This document shows positions 46,078-58,229 of a DNA stretch of 64,000 nucleotides, piece by piece; within the stretch, counting starts at the first letter, position 1, and every line of letters begins with the position of its first letter. The notes beneath the pieces are model-generated. The model did not search any database. It was given only the letters and a program-made list of their open reading frames with translations, and was not told the DNA's origin. The position numbers were made by a program, and so were the translations under genes. Source of the stretch: Protula sp. h YS-2021 (lineage: Eukaryota > Annelida > Polychaeta > Sabellida > Serpulidae); assembly GCA_949752745.1 (NCBI GenBank), contig OX457029.1:47298228-47362227 (forward strand), given 5' to 3'.

Positions 46078-46162
46078 TACCCCCCCCCCCCACCTCCCTA
46101 CCCCAACCCCCTTGTGCAAGACACACAAGGGGGTGGGCAGGGGGGTGGGGTGGGATGACAGC
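46078..46162. other. C-rich/G-rich imperfect hairpin
   Basis: CACCTCCCTACCCC and AACCCCCTTGTG are followed, after a short CAAGACA loop, by CACAAGGGGGTGGGCAGGGG and GGTGGGGTGGG. The arms pair for about 26 bases with few mismatches. The right arm also satisfies the pattern of a G-quadruplex. Confidence 0.8.
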
Positions 46163-46867
46163 CACGGGTCACAAGACGTATCATTGTGTCATGCTCTATG
46201 GTTTATTAGAGTTGATTGTCAATTTATTAAATAATAAAAAAGTAAACCATTAATACCGAAAAAAAGAACAAAAAATACCAGAAAACAATGTATAGTAATA
46301 CGGTAAAAGGAACAAAAAAAAAAAGGAAATTCAAAATAATAAGAAAACAATATTTATTAGAGGAAACAGTGGATTCGTGGTGTTGAACTCTCTTCTTTCA
46401 AAAACTGAATGCGGCTTTGAACGGAAATCACGGGCTACCGGAAGGGAAAAATTTATTTTGATATTTTTAGTTTTGCAAAGTGTTTAATCATTCTTTTTTT
46501 TTTTTTGTCTTAAATAAGTGTTTAATAATTCGGTTTTGAGAAATGGGTTCTGGTTATATACCGATTTATGGTCGGTTTTTATTTTCAGCCGATTTCAGAT
46601 CTCTCAGTTATGTAAGTCCCAGGGTTAACCGGGTTGTGTAATTTTTTATTTCGAAAGCTTCCTCCTCTGTTAATCTCTGAATCTGGCTGAATTTCTAACC
46701 TTGAGGTTGGAACTGTCATTGGGCATTCCACAATTAAATCACACTTCATAGTGTTAAATGCATCCATGTTCGGGATTCGCACAATTAACACACACGCAGA
46801 ATGGGGATGTTGGGTAGAGTACATGAGGAGAGGGGGCAGTTATATGAGACGAGTCTGGGGTACGTGG

Positions 46868-46910
46868 GAGGGGGGGGGGGGGGGCCTCGGGGTCGGGGAT
46901 ATAGTGGTAA
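46868..46910. repeat. G-rich tract
   Basis: GGGAGGGGGGGGGG followed by GGCCTCGGGGTCGGGG. A C-rich segment (CACCTCCCCCTCTTCCCCC) lies about 30 bases further on. Confidence 0.8.
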
Positions 46911-47005
46911 TGTCTTACGGATTAGTTGTCACTCACCTCCCCCTCTTCCCCCAGAGGCGATGGGGAAGTTTTTGCAGGTGATGGCATATTGCTTCTGTCA
47001 AATAA

Positions 47006-47190
<185 letters not shown>

Positions 47191-47739
47191 GAAATAAAAT
47201 ATTATTGATTCTTATCAAGTAAGTGGACATTGATTTTTAAGAAATTCCGAAGTGCGTTATACTTGAGCACTGGGATAGTGTGTAAAACGTAAATGTAGCG
47301 AGTAATATATATATCAAGGTAACTGTAACTCTGGATTACGATATTCGGGAACGATCCTGTACTCGAAAATGTAGCGACTAGATATATATATCAAGGAAAC
47401 TGCTTTCCTGGATTACGATATCTGGGAGCGATCCTGTACGTCTAACAAGAGGAAATTGGTCTTCAAGCCGATTTGAAAACAGGTAAATAAATAATTAATT
47501 ATAAATCGGGAGATTAAAAATGTGCTGAAATTGACCTTCATTCTAAAGACAAAATTTGTCCATAAATTATGCGCTTGCGTGTTTTTAGCAAAACATTTCA
47601 AAAATAGACCGAAATTCGCACAGCGAATTAAACCCCGCTTGGAATGATAACTTAAAACGGAAGGTAGATGATATTGCTGTTTGTTAACAATTTTCACATG
47701 TCTGAATGTAGAACATCCTCCTAAATACTATCAACTATA

Positions 47740-48620
47740 CCGGTGAGGTCAAGGTAAAAAATTTTTATCAGGTGCACAACTTCAGATGACCCTCCATACA
47801 TGGGCCAAGTTTAATTGGTCTAGCTTCAGAGGTTTGGAGGAGATGTCTGGAAACCGATTGCTCTATCTCTTACCGTTTTCGAGATAAAGGCCAACTTCCG
47901 GTTTGGAGCTCGAAAGTGACCTGGAGGTCAAGGACACCGGAAGCTATACCTTACGTTACATCGTATAGGAGGTGGAGGTCGAAAATGAGGTCAAAATTGG
48001 TCTATCACTTTCCGTTTTCGAGATAAAGGCCAAATTCCGGTTTGGGGCTCGAAAGTGACCTGGAGGTCAAGGACACCGGAAGTTATACCTTACGCAACGT
48101 CGTATAGGGGGTGGAGCTCGAAAATGAGGTCTGAATTGCTCTATCTTTTATTGTTTTCGAGATAAAGGCTAGCTTCCGGTTTGGGGCTCGAAAGTAAGCT
48201 GGAGGTTAAGGACACTGGAAGTTATACCTTACGTAACGTCGTATATAGGGTGGAGGTCGAAAATGAGGTCAAAATTGCTCTATCTCTTATATCATTGTTT
48301 TTCTTAAATAACGTTTTTCGCGATTTGACCTTGGCGATCAAGGTCAAAAATATTCAACGGCTGCCTCAGATGTCATAGTCCTTTATATATGTGCCAACTT
48401 TGGCTTTTCTAGCTTCAACAGCCTTGCAGTAGATGTCTGGAAACCAACTGACCTTTTTCGCGATTTGCCCTTGACCAGTAGGGTCAAGGTCATAAATTTT
48501 TATCAGATGCACCACTTCAGATGACCCTCCATACATGTGCCAAGTTTTGTTGGTCTAGCTTCTGCAGTCTTGGAGGAGATGTCTGGAAACCGATTCGGCG
48601 AAAGAAGAAAAAAATAAAAA
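47740..48620. repeat. 139-bp tandem array within a duplicated ~100-bp flanking repeat
   Basis: Three full units begin near 47857, 47996 and 48135, and part of a fourth near 48274. Each holds TTTTCGAGATAAAGGCC, TCCGGTTTGG(G/A)GCTCGAAAG and GACACCGGAAG. The array is bracketed by two copies of a segment with CTTCAGATGACCCTCCATAC and GAGGAGATGTCTGGAAACCG (near 47780-47850 and 48505-48595). The right end runs into an A-rich tail. TGACCTGGAGGTCA occurs at 47917 and 48056 and degenerates at 48195. Confidence 0.88.
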
Positions 48621-49597
48621 AAAAACGGAGGAAAAAAATAGGTGAAAAATTCGAGGCAATCCATCCCCATTTGGTATTTTCAATACCAAGTGGGAATAAC
48701 AGCATATACATTAAAAGTGCAAGGGAATCGGTTGCAAACAAATTAAAAAAAGGTGCAATGCAGATACACTGCTGAATTTGGCCTTGTATGTAATAAAATT
48801 ATCTGGGATATTTTCGGCCTGCATCCACCGCGCTGAATTTCAAACCACAAAGTGCATTCGCTGCAGAAATTGCTTGAGGGAAAATAACAGAATGAGTTAT
48901 ATAAAATCGAAGAAAATATAACAATATAACATATTGGATATTGTTTTTCACGTTAAACATAAAAGCTTTTGAAAGATTTTTGCTCACCTTATGCAGCGGC
49001 TGATAATTCTCGATTTGACCTAAGACATCTGTAGCATTATTTGTGCAAGGTAAATCTGTGAGAATGTGTTCTTCTCGTACCACATGGCAGAGTACTCGAA
49101 AATGATAAAAAATCGTAACTGTGACCTTACTAATCATAACAGTAACCTTACTTTCAGCTTGGAACTGATCACAAAGGTCGCATTTGGAACATAATAGGAA
49201 AACTGCTGTAACGTGTTCCGAAATATATTTTTGCCATCTACTTTGAAACTCAGCATTGAGAAATGCCCTGTTGAATCCTCCGCCTCCCCCTAAAAAATCG
49301 ACGGTACCTTAACTTTTTTTTGAGATACAGTCAAAATTTTATATGACAGAAAAAAAGCTACACCATCAGAATTGATTACCCCAAGGAGACTGAAAATAAA
49401 TGGCGATGACTGAAGCTGCTCTGATGTTGTTCATGCGGGGAAAATGGTGACTTGGCTGAACTGAATACATTGAAAAAATTATCGGAATTACTTCTTTGTT
49501 TTATTTTTCAAGTGTGTATGTTTATAACCTGATAAAATTAAGCTCGCAAGAATTTCTTTTTGGCCTTTTTTCAAATTATTTATTCAATTTTAAAACA

Positions 49598-49745
49598 CTT
49601 TGTGTATGTGTGTATGTGTGTGTGTAATACTGATAGCAATATATATCTGTGTGTGTATGTATGTGTGGGTATGTATAATAATAGCAATAATAATAACAGT
49701 AACAATAATAATTACAATGATAATAACAACAATAATATCATCAGT
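49598..49745. repeat. (TGTGTA)n and (AATAAC)n simple repeats
   Basis: GTGTATGTGTG-type repeats are followed by AATAATAACAG-type repeats. The associated ORFs are low complexity. Confidence 0.85.
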
Positions 49746-49984
49746 GATTCAAAGCCAATTGTTGATAAATAAAATTCAGGTGAAATACTAACTGCTTCAG
49801 GTGAAATAGTAAGTCGTCTCAAAATACTCTCAAATGTTTCTTAAAAAAATAAATTATGTAATTTGAACGAAAATATTTTATGAATTTACTGCAAGTATAT
49901 TTTTACCGCCTGTATTAATTACTTTTTGTTATGTTTATTGTTGACACTCTTTGATAATTTTGAGACCTAAAACAAAATTTAGAT

Positions 49985-50120
49985 AACTGTGATTGAATTT
50001 GTGATATCTTAAATTGAATTATAGATATGCAAATTATGATATCGAAAATTCAGTTTTACATACGTAAAATCTAATTTTAAACTTTTTAAAATAATTATTG
50101 ATATCTGAAATTCGACAATA
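49985..50120. repeat. ATATCTAAAATT-family repeat, outlying copy
   Basis: Alternating TGATATC(T/G)(T/A)AAATT and AATTNTAGATAT-type motifs match the larger blocks at 56640-56910 and 57270-57620. Confidence 0.6.
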
Positions 50121-50399
50121 AATGTTGAAACAGCATTGCATAATAATGGAAAATATCGTTTCTTAATACTGAAAATGTTTCTGTTCAGGTCAGCTCTTTG
50201 AAACTTTGAAAAAGCTAACATAAACTAATTTACAGTCAAAATGTTAATATGCTTTGTTCTGATTCCTATAACACAGAAAAAGGGACTCGGAAATTGCGTC
50301 CTGGTTGCTTTCAAAATGTGGACCTAAAATAAGATAGCAACAGCTAACATCATTTAAACTTTAGCCAGAACTGTATAAGTAACAGATAGGCAGGGTAAC

Positions 50400-50460
50400 C
50401 CCTGGATAATACCCCATCCCCTACCTCCTCATACTCCCCCCCCCCCTCCCCCTGCAGTTT
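50400..50460. repeat. C-rich tract
   Basis: CCCCTGGATAATACCCCATCC is followed by CTCCCCCCCCCCTCCCCCTGC. It resembles the C-rich segments at 54460 and 61560. Confidence 0.7.
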
Positions 50461-51529
50461 TATGTTATATTGCCAATGTTATTCTCAAAGCGATTGGTAG
50501 TCTAAAACAAAACAAATATCTTCAGTGTAATTATCTTGAATCTAGTTCATCGCGGGACATATCATTCGAAAGTATAACACCAGATTGAATAAATGCAATA
50601 TTATTTTAAAAGAAAAAAAATGACGGAAAAAAATAAACACACCAAAGAAATACCTCTAAAATGGGTCCCAATTGAGACAACAGGCGCACATTGCGAGTCA
50701 GGAAGGCTACGCTAAAAAACGATGGATGACATTCGAAAAATGAAAAGCATTGTTGGATTTTGATAACTGAGAGTTTTTGAACACATATGGTCAAAACATG
50801 TGTGAATGTTTTTACTTTTTTATCAGTTACTACGATATAATCCTATCACTTTCATAACAGGAGATAATGACGCATAAAAGCAACATAAGAGACTTGAACT
50901 AGGCTCGAAAATATTTTTTATGTATGCTGTTATTTTAAGTGAGATTTGCAAGAGGTCAGCGTTCATGCGCATTTCCATTTATGGTATATTTAATAATATT
51001 AACAGCTTACATTAATAACACCACAAATTAATGGTATAACACTACAATTGAGAGTTAATTTGGAAAAAGTTTGTTAAGTGCCTGTTGACTGGGGTGGCAT
51101 CTTTCCGCAGAAGCTTTCTATGAGAGATTTATGCAAGCTTTTACTGCAGTGAACTACATAAGGCGTGACTCAACGGATTGAAATTCCCTGCAGGAGAACC
51201 TCGGGATAGGGCCACCTTGCAAACGGGCCCACCTCACTTCCATTAAGCAGAACCCCCACGAGTAGGACCAGTAGGTGAAATATATATATTATCGCAATAG
51301 AATAGACATCACATGCACGCCATATCAAAGCCTCGACTTACAATGTTTCCCTTCCTAGACAAACGAACAAAAACGGATGGGAAAAATCGTCTTCACAAAT
51401 GTATACCAGTGTTAAAAATGAAACTGAAAATTCGAAATATGACCTCTGAGAGGTCTCTTAAAGAGAGATGAAAACCAGCCTGTGTTCTCAAACCTTGCCA
51501 CAGTGTCGCAGGTAAATATTCCAAGTCCA

Positions 51530-51720
51530 GTCATGGCCACTGAAGGTCACCAGAATTTCTTCAGTTTGAAAGGTCATCCACATAAACATTCAAACAAAGT
51601 TTCATAAAAAGCCGTTCTGGAGTTTTGTGGGAATTATGTTTCCAAGAAAAGGGTAAAACACGGACAGACGGACAGTGAAGAACGGACAGACTGTGAAGTC
51701 AAAAACGGACATTATCGCTT
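51530..51720. mobile_element. Interspersed repeat fragment with GGACAGACGGACAG tail
   Basis: GAAAGGTCATCCACATAAAC, ATTCAAACAAAGTTTCATAAA and a run of GGACAGACGGACAG match the layout of a dispersed repeat common in invertebrate genomes, in which a conserved body ends in GGACGGACGGAC-type repeats. The assignment is from recalled pattern only. Confidence 0.45.
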
Positions 51721-52655
51721 CTGGCCCCGTTAGATCAGTGCATACAACTCGTCCAAACAAAGACTGAACTATGCGTCGCATCGGCAACAAATTCAACCAG
51801 AAATTCACATCAACCAACGGGCTAAATAGACAGTATTTAACTTCATTACACTTGAGTGTAACAGAATTTCGCATAAAAAAGTTGGCGAACATCTAAAATG
51901 CCAAGGTAAGAAAATATTCGAAGGATTTCAAGAGACACACTTTCGACAATAGGCAGTCTAATGGCTTACGAAGACACTCTGACTGTCCCCCTGAAAGATG
52001 CTTTAAACTGAACTGCACACGGTAGACAATTTGTAATACTTATAACTGTGGCAATACCGTATTCGTTTTATTTATCTTACTATCGAAATATAATAAAATA
52101 AAGCCTAAAAAGTGGCTAAATTTGCCCATTAACATTTTCTCGTCTGCGCTTGGCTCCAGACGATACTTCATAATAAGTAGCCGCCTATCTCGAGCACTGA
52201 ACATTTGACATATTAAGAGAAATATTAAGCCAATCTGGCCTCTAAATGTTGGTGGTTTTATCAAATATTGGCCTCCATAACCGAGCTATTTGCAAGTCAA
52301 CAAGAAAGCGAATTAAAGATAATAAATGGAGATATGTTTAATAGTGGATGTTTATACAGAGTTTACAAATGCCACTCTTTATGGCTCTCCCCTTAATGGC
52401 ACAGATAGAAAAGTGATTTATTTTATAATTTAAAATCACTTTATCGTTACAGCAACGATACTGGCTACTGGTAACTTGTTAACTGATAAAAAAAGTAAGT
52501 CCTTTTTCGCCTCGATCTATGTTTTTCTCGAATGAGAGGGCATTTGGATTTCAGTTACTACATAGCTGATATCCTTTCCTTGTTATTCCACCTGGCTTAT
52601 CTACTTCTGCAATCTTGCAACACTCTGATCCCACCACAATTAAGACTGCTGACTG

Positions 52656-53060
52656 AGGATGATGATGATGATGATGATGATGCTGAGGATGATGATGGTC
52701 ATGGTCATGGTGGTAGTGGTCATGGTGGTGATAATGATGATGATAATGATGATGATGATAATTATGATGATAATGATGATGATGATCATGATGATGATGG
52801 TAATGGTGGTTATTATGCTGATGCTGGTGATGATGGTACTGATGATGATGACGAGGAGGAGTAGGAGTAGGAGTAGGAGGAGAAGGAGAAGGAGGAGGAG
52901 GAAGAGGAGGAGAACGACGACAACAGCAGCAAAAATGACATCAACAAGTGCAATAACAATAATAATAATAATAATAATACCAGTAGTAGTAGTAATAGTA
53001 GTAGTAGTATAGTAGAAGTAGCAGTAATAATAATAATAATAATAAAAATAATAATAACAG
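52656..53060. repeat. Compound microsatellite: (GAT)n, (GGT), (GGA)n, (AAT)n, (AGT)n
   Basis: It runs from GATGATGATG through GGTGATAATGAT, GGAGTAGGAGTAGGAG, AATAATAATAAT and AGTAGTAGTAAT. ORFs rich in Asp, Met or Arg/Ser here are artefacts. Confidence 0.95.
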
Positions 53061-53475
53061 TACGGTAAACTGATGCTTGATTGCCAGAGTAATTCGGTTT
53101 GAATGCAGAGCGAACGAACTACCGTTTTTTATTTGTGTGGTAGAACAGAACATTAGGTATCAATTACAGTATCAATTATCAATTACAGCATGACCATCAA
53201 ATTAACATGTAGTAAGCCAATAACATTTTTAATAGAAGTGTATGGGCCGCTAGTATATTTTAAGATAATCAAAAGGTGTGTTAGTGATGTATTAGTGATA
53301 TTTTGGTTGTAACTTTGTGCAATATTAACAATAGGCTAATGCAAAGTGCTTGTGAGCAGGCTGTGCAATGAAATAACATAACTGTAACAGAAAAATAGCC
53401 TTTTTTGGCATTTCATATCACTTCACTAAAGAATATGATTTTTAAAGTCAACATCAGCATCATCGTCATCGTCAT

Positions 53476-53560
53476 GAACAACAACAACAACAGCAACAGC
53501 AGAAGAAACAACAACAGTAACAACAACAATAATAACGATATAAAAAACAACAACAAGAAG
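53476..53560. repeat. (CAA)n/(CAG)n simple repeat
   Basis: ACAACAACAACAACAGCAAC-type units. Confidence 0.9.
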
Positions 53561-54461
53561 CAAGTAAGGAACATTATTTTGTGGTAAACCACCTTTTTAG
53601 ATTTAGTTCACAATAGCTTATTATCACATACTTTCTTGTAAAAGTTTAAATAATTATAACCTATAAGTAGTCATTCAAATATTCAACATAAGTAAATGTT
53701 TGATAGCTTTATGGAATATTATACCTTATTTAATCCAATTACTTCTTGAGTCAATGGCTTGCTGAACGACCTATGCACCACAAAAATGTCCATCCGCTTG
53801 CTATTCTACACAATAAGCTAACCTTGTTATCATAAACAAATATATATCTCTCTTCCTGGCTAAAGCAGATAGTACCAATTGAAAATTCTTGAGAGGAAAT
53901 TGATATCACGCCATTCCCAATATGTTTGATTTTGCCTGAAGTTGAAGGGTTTACTCAAGAGTTTGGAAAGGAGAGTGTGGCTAGGTCAAGTTTACTGGTA
54001 TAATGTTTATGGTTGTGTCTTGTTATATCAAATACATTAAGAGACAGTATCAAACGTGCGTGCGATTCGTTTCTCGTATTGGTAACTCAATTGATCACCA
54101 TTAATATAATAATACTATATCAATAATATATTAATAATAATAATAATAATAAATAAAAAAGAGTCCGAGTTAAATGCCGTGCTGTTTTTGCTTTTAGATA
54201 CCGTTGATTCTCCCAAGGATATGTTTTGGTTACTAAGTACAACATATTTTATTGTGAAAAAACTGCAAATGTTTTTCTCGGCGATTTAAACACTTTCTAG
54301 AATATGCACCTGGACAACAAATTCAAATTCACGAATTCACAAATTTGCTTTTCCAAATGGAATTGGTTTGTTAGAATCAAATGAGGAGTGATGTCATGAT
54401 TATCACTTTGGGTATTTACCCATCTCTTCTCATAGCCCGCCTGTCAAGGAGATTCGGGTTC

Positions 54462-54532
54462 CGGACCATACCCCCCAGACAATACCCCCCGGATGATACC
54501 CCCCGACAATATCCCCCCCCCCCCCAACCAGA
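54462..54532. repeat. C-rich tandem (ACAATACCCCCCGG)n
   Basis: CATACCCCCCAGACAATACC, CCCCGGATGATACC and CCCCGACAATATCC repeat with a period of about 17 bases and end in poly(C). Confidence 0.8.
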
Positions 54533-54979
54533 ATATTTCCTTACATGAAATATTTATTTATAAAAACACAAAAAATCATCTACAAAATTCTGTTTCTTTT
54601 TACTACTTTTCACTGACATCAAATTGTATGTAAAGCTAAGATTTAACTGTAATATTTTTCTTAAAACACAATAACATAATATTTTTCACTGTTGTCAATG
54701 ATATGTAATTCCAATAAGCAATGCCCGTTAAAAATTTAGTATTGTATAGTATTGATTGTTGCCTATTGAAACGATACCAGAAAATGGCCAACATGGCAAC
54801 TAGGCCAACAATCACTTAATGACATCGATTCAAAATCGCGAGCAGCACCAGTTCCTTCAGATAAAACTGCAATGTGTAAATTTACGAAGAAGCAATTTTA
54901 TTAAATCGTATTATAAAAAAAACGAGGCTCACTGTCTGTGGAAAACTGGATAGCTGATTTTTTTTCATGTGCAAATACA

Positions 54980-55505
54980 ATTTTTCGACAGGTATTGGCA
55001 GATTTTGAGTCAACATGAACTGTTATTGACCAGTAAGATGATTGACCTAAGGTCAACATTTTCGTAACTGGTCAATGAGACTTTGATTACTTTGATTACA
55101 AATAACTCTCATAACTAAAGACTTTCTTGTTGCCGTCAACATTTAAAAAAACTATTGAATTGGGACTCGATCAATCAGAATATATCATTTTCTCTAAGTT
55201 ATGTAAAAATAAACAATTTCGGAAATAAACATTTTTCTGTGTATTGAACATTTAGCAGATATTGATTTATTTTGTGTCGACATGCGGCATTATTGACTAG
55301 TAGGAAAACGTTGACCTTTAGGTCAACTTTAGTAACAGATCTATGATTTCTTTCTGTTGACTCGAAGTAAGGTTACGTGACTTAACTGGCATTTTTGATC
55401 ATAAATAACTGCACACTCTATCGACTTTGCGTTCCAGTCAACAGTGAAAAATAGTTGACTTAGGAATCGACCAATCAGAGTAGAGCATTTATTCAAGCCA
55501 TTTAA
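54980..55505. repeat. Diverged tandem duplication, ~260-bp unit
   Basis: Copy 1 (~54980-55210) and copy 2 (~55235-55505) share, in order, GGCAGAT/AGCAGAT, GAGTCAACATG/GTGTCGACATG, TTATTGAC(C/T)AGTA, TTGACCT(A/T)AGGTCAA, ATAAATAACT, CCGTCAACA/CCAGTCAACA and TCGA(T/C)CAATCAGA. TTGACCTNNAGGTCAA-type palindromes lie in both. Confidence 0.8.
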
Positions 55506-55549
55506 CAATATCTAAAATTTTAACATCAGGCAGCAACGACGGCATGATA

Positions 55550-55655
55550 TATTCATCAGACGTACAGTACTGCATGTTGACGAGACCTTCATCAGAGGCA
55601 TGTTGACGAGACCTTCATCAGACGTACAGTACCGCCATGTTGATGAGACCTCTCA
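55550..55655. repeat. Three imperfect copies of CATGTTGACGAGACCTTCATC
   Basis: GCATGTTGACGAGACCTTCA occurs twice in succession, then CCATGTTGATGAGACCTCTC. CAGACGTACAGTAC lies before the first and third. Confidence 0.85.
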
Positions 55656-56639
55656 TTCAAGACCCCTTCCGATTTAAGATCGTTTTCACACGGATTCGTT
55701 TGTTTCAATTATAAAAGATCCTCTAAAGTAAGACCTGATTGTCATCGTTGGTGTTCTACATTCAGAGATCCACTGTAGTTAATAAGTAAATTTTATAACC
55801 GGATTTAGACTTGTGAAACCATTTTTGCATCGTGTTTTTGATCTTTCATTTTACCCATCCTCAATTTTTTTTGATGTCACCGCTCTTGTGTGAATTGACT
55901 TAGTGAAGTAAAATAACAGTTAATAAAGAGTAATACATTGATATAACATAAATCATTGCTAACTAGGCTTGAGTATATTTGTATCCCATGTGTGCGATGT
56001 CATCTGTAAGTCTTTTACTACATCTGGAAATATTTACTTACCCTTCACCGCCTGTTTGATTTGATTTTATGCTGGGATTAACGGAAGCCTGATTTTATTA
56101 GTTCTCTAACCATTTATGTAGAAATTAATAGGCGTGTTTTAGAAGTTTTGTGAACTAACTAAGACCAGGAAAACATGCAGTGGTACCACAAAAATGGATT
56201 AGTGATTGCTAATATCTAAACACTTTTGATGGGTTTGCGTTTGGCAGATTGGTACAAAAGCTCACAAAAATCAAGTGGCCATTGATTTCTGTGTATCATA
56301 GGTCGTCAGCTTTGGTCAATATTATGAAAGAGATATTCATTTACGCACCTATTCGCTGTGAAGAGGTAACAAATATATGAACAATCCTTTGCCCTCTACC
56401 AGTATGGGTCAGCCACAAACAGTAAAACCTTTCCACATGAAGAGATATATTGAAATTTCTCACATCCAGAAGATTCTAATTACAACAAACTGTTAAAAAA
56501 ACCCAAAACAATTATTTTGTGCGGTTAGTAGTTTGGTGAAAAGTAAACGATTGCATATTAATGGCGCCATTTTAACAAGTTAGTAAAAAGTTAGTCCATT
56601 ATGGAAAGACGTTTTCAATTTATTGCCTGGTTCTTGGTA

Positions 56640-56910
56640 TCAATAATTATTGAAGGGTATCTTAAATTGAATTTTAGGTATCTAAATTCATTTCTTGATA
56701 TCAAGAATTGTTTAATGATACCTAAAATTGATATTTTAAGTATAATTTTTTAGATATCTAAAATTACATTTTAGATATTTATGTATCAAAAATTCGATTT
56801 TATCTTTGATATTAAAGTTCAGTTTCAGATATCACCTTAAATTCAATATAAAATATCTTAATTTCAATTTGAGATAGCAAAAATTAAGTTTTGGTATCTA
56901 AAATTCAGCA
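56640..56910. repeat. ATATCTAAAATT/AATTTTAGATAT repeat block 1
   Basis: The motif TTTTAGATATCTAAAATT, a near-perfect palindrome, and its halves recur every 20-40 bases, separated by CAATTT. Confidence 0.8.
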
Positions 56911-57269
56911 GCCAATGCTACAGATGAAATAATAAATTGTCTTTGGAGAAATTAGCATAACAATGGCTTATAAATAAATTATATTTTTACCAATTGTAGT
57001 AATTATAACTCTGGGTATAGTTGATAATTGTCCGTAAAGACTGTTGCACATAATTACTCATAGCATCTCAGTTACTCACAAACAACATGGCGGTACCTGA
57101 AAGTGTGTTGGAAAGAGTGAATCGTTGGAAAGTGCATCAAAAGTACACATGTGAATGGTATAAATCAAAGTCACAGACAGATATTATTAAAATAGGTTTA
57201 ATTTATGCTGTTCCTCTTTTTCCTGTTTCAATTCATATGTGTGACATTGGCACATTCAAATATTCAATA

Positions 57270-57620
57270 GTTGATATTTAAAATTGTATTTAGACATGTA
57301 AATTATATTTTAAATACTAGATATTCTTTTCTTTATTTTTATATCTGAAATTCAATGCCAAATGTTAATATTTCTATTTTAGATATTTTAAATTCAATTT
57401 AAGATATCTTAATTCAATTTTAGAGAGTAAAAGTTATTTTTAGATACAAAGAATCTAAAACTAATTTTTTATATATAAAATTTAATAGTAAATGCTGAAA
57501 CTCAACCAAAAAATTGGGGATCTCAAAGCAGTTTCATAATCTGAAACAGTACAAAACTGAATTTTAGATATCTTAAATTTGATTTTAGATATCTTTCAGT
57601 AATTGTTAATATCTAAAATT
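57270..57620. repeat. ATATCTAAAATT/AATTTTAGATAT repeat block 2
   Basis: The same motif recurs at least ten times in both orientations, including AATTTTAGATATCTTAAATT near 57550. Confidence 0.8.
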
Positions 57621-57703
57621 TGATAATAAATGTGTAAACGGCATTCCAGTCTATTGGTCCATATTTTAACAGGTTTTGATTGATAATCACACGGCAATAA
57701 ATA

Positions 57704-57830
<127 letters not shown>

Positions 57831-58229
57831 TGTGAACACGCGTGACCTTGAATGCGCACTCAAGGTTTCCAAATAACAAACTATAATCAGCATGAAATCT
57901 CATCCATATAAATACGCACATCAAAATTCGACCATGGGTTTTGACGGAATTGTGTTAACAAGGGAAGCTTAACAGACAAACGTATAGATAGACGGACGGA
58001 CTGGCAGCCAGCAGGTCAAGGAAAAAATATGCCCCTTGTGACCTGGTCGGGTCAGGGTACAGCAAAATAAGCAGAAAGAAGGAAGCAAATTGTACAAAAA
58101 GCCGCATACCCATAACGTCAAACGGAATGCAATAATTTATACTCTTCACATCCCATTTATCTGGCGAATATTCACAGTTGACGACATCTGTGTCATAGCT
58201 GAGCTTTTTAAGGCAAGGATGCGCGACCA

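Noticed and set aside
52532..53012. Asp/Glu-rich acidic ORF and Met-rich ORF
   Set aside because: Translations of the compound GAT/GGA/AAT microsatellite; the acidic run has no flanking protein-like sequence.
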